DNA of 19,111 nucleotides from JBBQFC01 sp038321615. Its GTDB lineage: Bacteria; Bacteroidota; Bacteroidia; Flavobacteriales_D; Cryomorphaceae. Under the pieces are notes generated by a model. The model was not told the origin of the DNA and ran no database searches. It saw only the letters and a program-made list of their open reading frames with translations. The stretch covers positions 1-19,111 of the forward strand of contig JBBQFC010000062.1 in NCBI GenBank assembly GCA_038321615.1, written 5' to 3'. The position numbers were made by a program, and so were the translations under genes. Numbering within the stretch: position 1 is the stretch's first letter; each line of letters starts with the position of its first letter. Below, one piece after another: positions 6,286 through 14,125 of the stretch.

Positions 6286-9243
6286 ATGAAGTTCCGCCTC
6301 TCTATTTTGGCCTTAGCCTTGGGCTTAGGTATTTTTCAAGCCTGCAAGCATTCTGAAGAAGGGCAAAAATCGAAATACACTTACGAAACTGTCGATGGCG
6401 ATCCACTGGGGGCAAAGATTTACACCTTCCCGAATGGTTTGAAACTCTACATGTCAGAGAATCACGACGAGCCGCGGGTAGTAGCCCAGATAGCTGTGCG
6501 CACTGGAAGTAAGCAAGATCCGGCAGATGCAACCGGTCTAGCACATTATTTGGAACATATGCTTTTTAAAGGCACTTCAGATATGGGCACCAAGGATTGG
6601 GAAACCGAATCGGCATACCTGAAGCAGATCAGCGATCTCTATGAAACCCATCGCAATACAACCGATCCGGCACAGCGCAAATCAATCTACGGGGCTATTG
6701 ATAGCATCTCAGGATTAGCAGCCGAAATAGCAATTGCCAACGAATACGATAAAATGGTCTCTTCACTGGGGGCTCAAGGAACCAACGCCTACACCTGGTA
6801 CGAGCAAACAGTTTATATAAACGATATCCCGAGCAATGAGCTCGAAAAATGGGCCAACTTGGAGTCAGAACGTTTTAGCGAATTGGTACTCCGCCTGTTT
6901 CATACAGAACTCGAAGCGGTGTACGAAGAGTTTAACCGGACGCAGGATAGCGATAACCGGCGAGCCTATTACCTTATGATGGAAGAGCTTTTCAAAAATC
7001 ACCCTTACGGCACACAAACCACCATTGGGACGAGCGAACACTTGAAAAATCCATCGATGGAGAAAATACACGCTTACTTCAAAGAGCGGTATGTGCCAAA
7101 CAATATGGCGATCGTTTTGAGCGGTGATATCAACCCCGATGAATGTGTAGCCCTTATTGAAAAAACCTTTGGCGATTACGAGCGCGCAGAAGTGCCCGAA
7201 TTCAAATTCACTCCCGAAGCCCCAATCGCAGCAGCCGTGGTGAAAGACGTAACTGGTGTGCAGCCCGAATTTGTTACTATCGGCTATCGCCTAAACGGAA
7301 TAGCCAGCGATGACGCCCTAAAATTAAAAGTGCTGGATGGTATCTTATCAAACGGACAAGCCGGGCTAATCGACCTAAACTTGGTGCAGAAGCAAACAGT
7401 GCTTCAAGCTTACTCTTCGCCTACCTCATTCACCGACTATTCCATGCTCACCCTTACAGGAAATCCTCGTGAAGGTCAAGATCTCGAAGAAGTTGGCAAC
7501 CTGCTTCGAGCGCAAATTGAGCTCGTTAAGCAAGGAGAATTTGAAGATTGGATGATCGAAGCAGTTGTAAATAACTTAAAGCTCAACGAACTGCGACAAA
7601 CAGAGTCGAACTGGGCACGCGCCAGCAAAATGGTGAATGCCTTCATCTATGGTCAACCCTGGGAGACAGTGGTAGGCGAATACGACAAAATGGGTGCATA
7701 CTCCAAACAAGAAATTATGGATTTTGCGAAAGCAAATTTCAATGATAACTATGTACAGATCAACAAGCGTCAGGGAAAGAACAATGCCGTAAAAGTAGAG
7801 AAACCTACCATCACTGCTGTGAATATCGACCGCGAATCGCAGTCGAAGTTCTTCCTTCAATGGGATTCCTTAGAAACCGGTCGAATCGAACCCATTTTTG
7901 TGGATTATAAAGCAGCGATAAAAACGGAAAAGCTTCCCAATGGATTGGAATTAAACACGATCAACAATGACTTGAATGAGCTTTTCAGCCTTTATTATAT
8001 TTTCGATATGGGCAGCGACAATGACTTGAAATCGGCTTTGGCGATCGAGTACTTACCCTATTTGGGTACATCGAGCATGAGCGCCGAAGACTTGCAAAAA
8101 GAAATGTTCCGACTGGGAATAACTTTCGATGTAAGCGCTTCACGCGATCAATCGTACGTTGTTCTCAGCGGTTTAAATTCTTCGCTCGAAGAAGGCCTCA
8201 AACTATTTGAAAACATTCTATCTGACGTTCAGTCCGATCAAACTGCCTATAGCGATATGGTAGATGGAGTGATGAAACGCCGTCAAGACGCCATGAAAAA
8301 TAAGGGTCAAATACTTCAATCGGCTATGATGCAATATGCGCAATACGGCAAAGATTCACCCAAGAAAAATCTGTTGTCCGACTCTGATCTTGCGGCAATA
8401 AACCCCGATGAGTTGGTTGCAAAAATCAAAGAACTTACAAGTTTCGAACACCGCATTTTCTATTACGGTCCAGAGAAAACAGCCAAACTCGAAAAGCTAT
8501 TGGCCGATTACCACAAGGTTCCTGCAGAATTTAAAGCTTACCCTGAAGCCAAGACTTTTGAAGAACTTGAAATCGCCAACAACAAAGTCTATTTCGTAGA
8601 TTACGATATGGTGCAAAGCGAAATGATGATGGTATCCAAAGGTCCGACGTTCGAGTTAAGCATGGCCCCATCGATCAATCTTTTTAACGAATATTTCGGT
8701 AGCGGATTGAGCTCCATGGTATTTCAGGAAATTCGGGAATCGAAAGCGCTCGCGTACAGCGCGTATGCTTACTACGGCATGCCACGAAAGGCAGATGAGT
8801 CGCATTATACCGTCGCTTACATTGGAGCGCAAGTGGATAAACTTCCGGAAGCTACTTCAGCTATGCTCGAGCTTATGAACAATATGCCGCGAGCCGACAT
8901 TCAGTTTGAAAGTGCACGTGATGCAGCTATGAAGAAGATTGAGACGAATCGCACTTCGCGCGAGGACATTTACTGGAGTTACGAAGCCGCTAAGCGTCGC
9001 GGACTCGATTACGACCTAAACCGAATGGTTTACGATTCGCTGAAAACAATCAATTTCGATAAGCTCCAAGGCTTTTTCGATCAGCAGATTAAAGGTCAAA
9101 ATTATACCTTCTGCGTTATTGGCAATGAAAACATGGTTGACAAATCGACCCTCGAAAAATTGGGTACCCTCGAAGTGCTTTCACTTGAAGAGGTCTTTGG
9201 CTATCCGGCCAATAAAGCACCTGATAATTTGGTGAAGAACTAA
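6286..9243 (+). CDS. M16 family zinc metallopeptidase, probable lipoprotein
   Basis: 985 residues. The N-terminus is hydrophobic and ends at QAC, with C20 as the likely lipidated cysteine, so the protein is probably anchored in the envelope (the lipobox is loose, as is common in this phylum). The inverted zinc motif HYLEH is at 87-91, with E214 or E215 in AVYEEFNR as the third ligand. The zinc site and third ligand are separated by a helical insert (about 110-165) that I recall as standard in the large Bacteroidota M16 proteins. The second, non-catalytic M16 half starts near residue 545 and contains IRESKALAYSAYA, the substrate-clamping Arg/Tyr region. Both halves in one chain, as in pitrilysin-type enzymes, suggest degradation of oligopeptides in a closed chamber. 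It has its own promoter. It is followed by a 102-base gap before the MATE gene. Confidence 0.93.
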   Translation: MKFRLSILALALGLGIFQACKHSEEGQKSKYTYETVDGDPLGAKIYTFPNGLKLYMSENHDEPRVVAQIAVRTGSKQDPADATGLAHYLEHMLFKGTSDMGTKDWETESAYLKQISDLYETHRNTTDPAQRKSIYGAIDSISGLAAEIAIANEYDKMVSSLGAQGTNAYTWYEQTVYINDIPSNELEKWANLESERFSELVLRLFHTELEAVYEEFNRTQDSDNRRAYYLMMEELFKNHPYGTQTTIGTSEHLKNPSMEKIHAYFKERYVPNNMAIVLSGDINPDECVALIEKTFGDYERAEVPEFKFTPEAPIAAAVVKDVTGVQPEFVTIGYRLNGIASDDALKLKVLDGILSNGQAGLIDLNLVQKQTVLQAYSSPTSFTDYSMLTLTGNPREGQDLEEVGNLLRAQIELVKQGEFEDWMIEAVVNNLKLNELRQTESNWARASKMVNAFIYGQPWETVVGEYDKMGAYSKQEIMDFAKANFNDNYVQINKRQGKNNAVKVEKPTITAVNIDRESQSKFFLQWDSLETGRIEPIFVDYKAAIKTEKLPNGLELNTINNDLNELFSLYYIFDMGSDNDLKSALAIEYLPYLGTSSMSAEDLQKEMFRLGITFDVSASRDQSYVVLSGLNSSLEEGLKLFENILSDVQSDQTAYSDMVDGVMKRRQDAMKNKGQILQSAMMQYAQYGKDSPKKNLLSDSDLAAINPDELVAKIKELTSFEHRIFYYGPEKTAKLEKLLADYHKVPAEFKAYPEAKTFEELEIANNKVYFVDYDMVQSEMMMVSKGPTFELSMAPSINLFNEYFGSGLSSMVFQEIRESKALAYSAYAYYGMPRKADESHYTVAYIGAQVDKLPEATSAMLELMNNMPRADIQFESARDAAMKKIETNRTSREDIYWSYEAAKRRGLDYDLNRMVYDSLKTINFDKLQGFFDQQIKGQNYTFCVIGNENMVDKSTLEKLGTLEVLSLEEVFGYPANKAPDNLVKN

Positions 9244-9267
9244 GCGTTCATTAGGGCAATTTTCGGC

Positions 9268-9296
9268 TTGGCCGAACCTTTAAGATCGTAATTTTG
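9268..9296 (+). promoter_or_regulatory. Bacteroidota-type promoter for the MATE transporter gene
   Basis: TTG at 9268-9270 and an exact -7 element TAATTTTG at 9289-9296 are separated by 18 bases, slightly short of the usual 19-21. Transcription would start near 9302, giving a leader of about 44 bases. Confidence 0.6.
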
Positions 9297-9302
9297 CACT
9301 CC

Positions 9303-9329
9303 TTCGAGCCTGCCTTTGGCGGGCTCGAA
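9303..9329 (+). promoter_or_regulatory. Hairpin at the 5' end of the MATE transcript
   Basis: TTCGAGCCTGC (9303-9313) and GCGGGCTCGAA (9319-9329) form an 11-bp stem with one T-G wobble and a five-base loop. It begins almost exactly where transcription from the 9268-9296 promoter should start. It is followed by a short T-tract (CTTTTAG). It may stabilise or attenuate the MATE mRNA, or terminate read-through from the M16 gene; the sequence alone does not decide. Confidence 0.55.
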
Positions 9330-9345
9330 CTTTTAGCCAAAAGCC

Positions 9346-10674
9346 TTGACCACGCGCGAACATTACTTTGCCAATTTACGCATAGCCTTGCCGGTAATGA
9401 TCGGTCAGTTGGGACATATCATGGTGAGTGTGGCCGACAGCATTATGGTGGGTCAACTGGGTACACTTGCCCTGGCGGCAGTGGCATTGGCAAGTAGCGT
9501 CTACGTGGTCTTCTTGGTTTTTGGAATTGGCGTAGCTTACGGCATTACGCCACTGGTGGGCAAATCGGCCGGAAAAGGTTTTATACACGTACAAGGTGTG
9601 CTCCTTCGCCATGCGTTTTGGATCAACCTGCTGGTTGGAATCGGCTTATTTCTTCTTATGCTACTCATGTTACCAGTGATGGACTACTTGGGTCAGAACC
9701 CAGCCATTGTCCCCCCAGCTCGGAGCTATTTTGTAATTGTGGCTTCATCGGTAGTGCCGCTTATGATCTATCTCAGCTTTAAGCAATTTGCCGAAGGACT
9801 GGAAGACACCCGCATGGCAATGATAATTTCCATTGCCTGCAATTTGATTAATATCGGCTTGAACTACCTTCTCATTTACGGGGCTTGGGGTTTCCCTGAA
9901 ATGGGGATAGTCGGTGCGGCTTGGGCTACGCTCATTGCGCGGATTCTCATGATGGTATGGATTTGGTTGTATGTACGCCGCGCTAAAAAATTCAAAATCT
10001 ACGCCCTTCGCATTCGTTTTGTGCGTTTCCGAAGGAAAATAGCCTACCGCCTGCTCCAAATCGGCCTACCTTCTGGTCTTCAATACATATTCGAAGTAGG
10101 TGCATTTTCGTTAGCTGCGGTCTTCGCAGGAATGATCAGCGCCACCGCCCTGGCGGCTCACCAAATTGCTATCAACATTGCCAGCGTGAGCTATATGGCT
10201 GTAACCGGAATCGGCGCTGCGGCGACGGTGCGCGTGAGCAATCAACGCGGTAAAGGTGGTAAGAAAAACCTCGAAATGACATCCAAAAGTATTTTTACCA
10301 TGGCCTTCATATGGATGGTATTTTGCGGGCTGATTATTCTCGGCTTCCGCAACGTTCTTCCCGAATTTTATTCAGATGATCCTACGGTGATCGCTTTGGC
10401 GAAAGTAATGTTATTGATCGTCGTTCTTTTTCAAATCTCCGATGGCCTCCAGGCTGTGGCACTGGGAGCGCTGCGCGGCTTTACCGACGTGCGCATTCCC
10501 ACGCTTATCACTTTCTGCGCCTATTGGCTTATTACCTTGCCTTTGGCTTATGGCTTATCGCAACACACTACGCTAGGCGCAATGGGGATTTGGTATGCCC
10601 TTGCGGGTGGGCTTACCCTTTCGGCGGTGCTGTTGCTGCGCAGGTACTACCGCCTGCAGCGCGCTTTCCTTTAA
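9346..10674 (+). CDS. MATE family multidrug/toxic-compound efflux transporter
   Basis: 442 residues, almost entirely hydrophobic helices, consistent with the 12 membrane spans of MATE transporters. These export cationic drugs, dyes or metabolites across the inner membrane using a Na+ or H+ gradient. The first helix region, LPVMIGQLGHIMVSVADSIM, is typical of NorM-like members, and VGAAWATLIAR and ALAAHQIAINI are typical of the family. The start is TTG at 9346: it gives the usual short N-terminal segment (MTTREHY...) before the first helix, whereas the next ATG (9397) would cut into that helix. Upstream are a promoter match and a leader hairpin. Its stop lies one base from the stop of the convergent GH3 gene. 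The substrate cannot be read from the sequence. Confidence 0.93.
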   Translation: MTTREHYFANLRIALPVMIGQLGHIMVSVADSIMVGQLGTLALAAVALASSVYVVFLVFGIGVAYGITPLVGKSAGKGFIHVQGVLLRHAFWINLLVGIGLFLLMLLMLPVMDYLGQNPAIVPPARSYFVIVASSVVPLMIYLSFKQFAEGLEDTRMAMIISIACNLINIGLNYLLIYGAWGFPEMGIVGAAWATLIARILMMVWIWLYVRRAKKFKIYALRIRFVRFRRKIAYRLLQIGLPSGLQYIFEVGAFSLAAVFAGMISATALAAHQIAINIASVSYMAVTGIGAAATVRVSNQRGKGGKKNLEMTSKSIFTMAFIWMVFCGLIILGFRNVLPEFYSDDPTVIALAKVMLLIVVLFQISDGLQAVALGALRGFTDVRIPTLITFCAYWLITLPLAYGLSQHTTLGAMGIWYALAGGLTLSAVLLLRRYYRLQRAFL

Positions 10675-10675
10675 A

Positions 10676-13651
10676 TCAGGGATTGAATCGCGACTTCAAA
10701 CTATCGTTTCCCTTCATCGCAATAGCGCGGTAAATCTCTTCTTGAACCCGCGTGCGAATGTCCATTTGGGCAAGCTTCTTGTTTTCAGCACTTGGATATA
10801 TGCGATTTGATAGAAATATGTAAACGGTTTGCTCCTTGGGGTCAGCCCAGGCCATGGTGCCTGTAAAACCGGTATGACCGAAAGAGTCGAAAGACACACA
10901 CTTGCAGGTCGGCCCGGGTCCAGGCGGAATCACAGGCTTGTCAAAACCAGCTCCGCGGCGTTTCTTATCGTTTTGATCGACACAAAATTGGCAACGGGTG
11001 TATTCAGAAATCACTGCTTCACTCAGGTAGCGCGCGCCACCATAGGTGCCGCCATTAAGCAGCATTTGCATAATGGCAGCAAGCGACTCTGCATTGCCAA
11101 ATAAACCGGCATGCCCTCCTACTCCACCTTGCATGGCCGCGCCTTGGTCGTGCACGTCACCGTGTACCAGCTGTTTCCGGTACGATGCATCATATTCCGT
11201 GGGCACGATCTGTTTGGGTGAAAATTTTTCCAACGGGCGATAGGTCATCGTCCCGAGCCCCATGGGTTCATAGAAATGGCGCTGTGTGTATTGATCAATG
11301 GTTTCACCAGACAATTTCTCGACTACCAAACGCATAAAATAATAGCCCAGATCGCTGTATTTGTAGTCTTTTTTGGCGTCGAGCGGCTCCTTTAAAATCC
11401 GGTAGAGCATGGAATCGCTGTATGACTGCCTGATATAAAAATCGCGTGCTACCCGCTTAGAATAAACTACGGATGGCTTATTTGAGTAAATTCCCGGCAG
11501 GGGGCCTTCCTTGGTAATTGTCTCCGTGTAAAACGGTATCCACGCTTTAAAACCTGCGACGTGCGCCAGCATTTGCCTGGGGGTTAGTTTTGAGTAAGCA
11601 CTAGAGTCCGGCATTTGTGGTAGGTAATCCCGGATGGGCTTATCGAGATCAAATTTACCTTCGTCCTGTAGTTTCATAAGCGACAAAGTAGTAGCAGCAA
11701 TTTTGGTGATGGAAGCCAGGTCATAGAGATCTTCTGGAGCTACTGCCTTGGCATTCTCGTAAGTGTGGTAGCCGAAACACTTGTCATAAATAACCTTTCC
11801 GTTCTGAGCCACTAGCACTTGTGCTCCCGGATATGCTCTAGCCGCAATGCCTTCTTTTACGATGCTGTCGATCCCGTCGAAGGCGGTGGGTTTAAAACCC
11901 ATTTCTACAGGGCTCGACCATTCCAATCTATTGCTTACCGAAGCGGTAAGTCCGGCATGGAGTGCAAACTGATTTCCCACGGCTACGGGGAGGGTTCCAT
12001 TCATACCAACTGCTCCCGAAATGGCGGCAACTGCGGCCCGCGCTTGGAAGTTATCATCCTGATAAGCCACCACTATAGCAGCCAAGCCATCAACCGATTT
12101 CAAGGCTTTGAGCGCATACGGGCAGGTTTGCAGCACCAATACCACTTTGTGCTTTATGGCTAATTTTTCAATGAGAGCGGCTGCTTCGTTCGAAAATCCA
12201 AAATTTTTGGCTGGCGATTGAGTCCCGATAACCTGCACAACTATCAAAGCGGTATCGGTGAAAGCCGTCGAAATTTGCTTTACCTGCTCGGCGGTTGGCA
12301 CAGTAGCGGCGTTGAACTTTCGGAACCTGGCCGATTTCTTAAGCTCTTGTTCGAAGGATGAGCCATCGCCACCGATGGTAACGAGACCCATGGGGTATTG
12401 ATCCATTCGCTTCAGCGGAAGCAGATTGTCCGTGTTATGCACGAGTGTAATCGACGCTTCGGCCAGTTTCTTCTTAAGCACAAGGGCTTCTGGCGTATTC
12501 AAATCCTTGTGCAAGTTGCGTATTTCGATCGGTCTTTCCTTTGGCAAACCCAGCCAGGCTTTAGCCTGCAAGATGCGTCGGACACTGGCGTTTACCGCCG
12601 CTTCCGTGTAAGTGCCATCGGCTATGGCGGCTTTTAAACGAGCCACTGCTTTGGGTACATCTTCTGCAAATAGCAACACGTCGTTGCCAGCTTGAGCGGC
12701 CAGCAAGTCCACATCGCCGGGGGCAAATTGAGCACTCACCCCCTTCATATTCAAGGCATCGGTGAAGATCAAACCCTGAAAGCCTAAATCGCCGCGCAAT
12801 AATTGTCGCACAATCTGTGGCGACAGAGTACTTGCCCGGTTTTTGGCGCTGTCTAAGGCAGGTACGCTCAAATGAGCAACCATTACCGAAGCTAATCCTA
12901 TGTCGAATAAAGGTTTGTAAGGAGACAATTCAATTTGAGATAAGCGCACTTTGTCGTGCTTGATCACCGGTAAGGCCAGGTGCGAATCGGTGTCGGTATC
13001 GCCGTGACCAGGAAAGTGCTTTGCATTGGCCAAGACGCCGTGGTCCTGCATTCCTTTAATGTACATAGCCGATTTTCGGATTACCGACTGCGGGTCTTGC
13101 CCAAAAGAGCGGGTGCCGATCACGGGGTTGGCAGGGTTATTATTGATATCGACCACTGGGGCAAAATTTATGTGCACGCCCAATCTCCGACATTCGCGGG
13201 CTACCTCCGCTCCGAAAGCGTAGATCAGGCTATCGTTCTTGATAGCACCAAGGGTCATTTGCCTTTGAAAGCGGATGGTACTGTCGAGCCTCATGGCGAG
13301 CCCCCACTCGGCATCCATTCCAATCATAAGCGGAACCTTAGCCGCGGCTTGCAGCCTATTGGTCAGTGCTGCTTGGCGAACCGGCCCACCTTGAAAAAAG
13401 ATTAAGCCTCCAATGCCATATTGACTGACCAATTTTTTGAGTTCGGCTTCGTGGGCCGCGTCCTTATTGCTGTAAGCAGCTACCATAAAAAGTTGGCCAA
13501 TCCGCTGGTCGAGTGTGAGTTTATCCATCAAGGAATCGACCCATGCAGAAGCTTGCATTTCGAAGACGGGGCGCTGACCAACTGCTCCAAACTGGCAAAA
13601 TGCCGTAAGCAACAGTACTAATGGAATTATACGTGTCAGGAAAACCTTCAT
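10676..13651 (-). CDS. NagZ-type GH3 beta-N-acetylglucosaminidase fused to a beta-lactamase-like serine hydrolase
   Basis: 991 residues from the ATG at 13651; an ATG 11 codons upstream is possible, but this one gives a clean signal peptide (about residues 1-25). Residues about 35-385 are a family 3 glycoside hydrolase. KHFPGHG with the TDSH His/Asp pair (about 211-224) is the NagZ signature, and D298 in TDALNM is the expected nucleophile. Residues about 390-585 resemble the GH3 C-terminal domain. Residues about 590-970 are a class C beta-lactamase/penicillin-binding-protein-like hydrolase, with SxxK at S647-K650 (SITK), YSD at about 765-767 and HTG at about 926-928. Likely periplasmic or outer-membrane processing of muropeptides: one end removes N-acetylglucosamine, the other cuts a peptide, ester or amide bond. 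Single gene with no terminator before the opposing MATE gene. Domain calls are firm; the exact serine-hydrolase reaction is unknown. Confidence 0.92.
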   Translation of the reverse strand: MKVFLTRIIPLVLLLTAFCQFGAVGQRPVFEMQASAWVDSLMDKLTLDQRIGQLFMVAAYSNKDAAHEAELKKLVSQYGIGGLIFFQGGPVRQAALTNRLQAAAKVPLMIGMDAEWGLAMRLDSTIRFQRQMTLGAIKNDSLIYAFGAEVARECRRLGVHINFAPVVDINNNPANPVIGTRSFGQDPQSVIRKSAMYIKGMQDHGVLANAKHFPGHGDTDTDSHLALPVIKHDKVRLSQIELSPYKPLFDIGLASVMVAHLSVPALDSAKNRASTLSPQIVRQLLRGDLGFQGLIFTDALNMKGVSAQFAPGDVDLLAAQAGNDVLLFAEDVPKAVARLKAAIADGTYTEAAVNASVRRILQAKAWLGLPKERPIEIRNLHKDLNTPEALVLKKKLAEASITLVHNTDNLLPLKRMDQYPMGLVTIGGDGSSFEQELKKSARFRKFNAATVPTAEQVKQISTAFTDTALIVVQVIGTQSPAKNFGFSNEAAALIEKLAIKHKVVLVLQTCPYALKALKSVDGLAAIVVAYQDDNFQARAAVAAISGAVGMNGTLPVAVGNQFALHAGLTASVSNRLEWSSPVEMGFKPTAFDGIDSIVKEGIAARAYPGAQVLVAQNGKVIYDKCFGYHTYENAKAVAPEDLYDLASITKIAATTLSLMKLQDEGKFDLDKPIRDYLPQMPDSSAYSKLTPRQMLAHVAGFKAWIPFYTETITKEGPLPGIYSNKPSVVYSKRVARDFYIRQSYSDSMLYRILKEPLDAKKDYKYSDLGYYFMRLVVEKLSGETIDQYTQRHFYEPMGLGTMTYRPLEKFSPKQIVPTEYDASYRKQLVHGDVHDQGAAMQGGVGGHAGLFGNAESLAAIMQMLLNGGTYGGARYLSEAVISEYTRCQFCVDQNDKKRRGAGFDKPVIPPGPGPTCKCVSFDSFGHTGFTGTMAWADPKEQTVYIFLSNRIYPSAENKKLAQMDIRTRVQEEIYRAIAMKGNDSLKSRFNP

Positions 13652-13787
13652 GGACTTATATTTGTTTGCTAAGGTACAGCGCAAGGATTAGGCCCTTTTC
13701 GGATGGCCAATGAGTTATGCACAGCACTACGTAATAAAACGCCAATAGATGCGCTATGTTATGGCTTAATAGCTCGGCAAATCTTAA

Positions 13788-13795
13788 TAATTTTG
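13788..13795 (+). promoter_or_regulatory. Possible promoter of the mutL-rhomboid operon
   Basis: TAATTTTG is an exact -7 match. The best upstream partner is TTA at 13766-13768, 19 bases away, one base off TTG. Transcription would start within a base or two of the ATG at 13802, implying a leaderless or near-leaderless mRNA. A second TAnnTTTG match (TATATTTG, 13657-13664) lies further upstream but has no TTG partner. Confidence 0.4.
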
Positions 13796-13801
13796 AAATC
13801 C

Positions 13802-14125
13802 ATGAAACCACCCAGGATACCATCACTCTTTAAAATGGGCGATCGCAGTAGGCCAAAGTCCTTTGGCTACCAGCCGCGCACCTTCGATGAGCGCAAGGAA
13901 CGATTAAAAAAACGGAAGGACGAGATCGATACCGAAATGGCGAAGCAAAAAGGTTTGGGGTCAACTTACGAAAATCACTTGCGCGAGCGGATTTCTGACT
14001 CTTGGGCTCGGCGCGAAACTCGGCGACAATCGCGCAATTCAGGTTACAGGGTTTTGTTAATTTTGGCAGGGCTAATCATCTTGCTCTATCTTATTTTTTC
14101 AAACATCGGTATTCCCAATTTATAA
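13802..14125 (+). CDS. Small conserved membrane-anchored protein upstream of mutL
   Basis: 107 residues from the ATG at 13802. The frame is open for 33 more codons upstream, but that part is not protein-like, and the chosen start gives a basic N-terminus (MKPPRIPSLF) that I recall from short proteins beside mutL in other Bacteroidota. Residues about 25-65 are highly charged and probably helical (DERKERLKKRKDEID). Residues about 84-101 form one hydrophobic membrane span near the C-terminus. It has no recognised catalytic motif and its function is unknown. The stop codon TAA shares its last base with the mutL ATG (TAATG), so the two are translationally coupled. First gene of a five-gene cluster. 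Confidence 0.75.
   Translation: MKPPRIPSLFKMGDRSRPKSFGYQPRTFDERKERLKKRKDEIDTEMAKQKGLGSTYENHLRERISDSWARRETRRQSRNSGYRVLLILAGLIILLYLIFSNIGIPNL

Noticed and set aside
13657..13664. TATATTTG as the main promoter of the mutL cluster
   Set aside because: Exact -7 match, but no TTG 17-22 bases upstream; the match at 13788-13795 has a better though imperfect partner.
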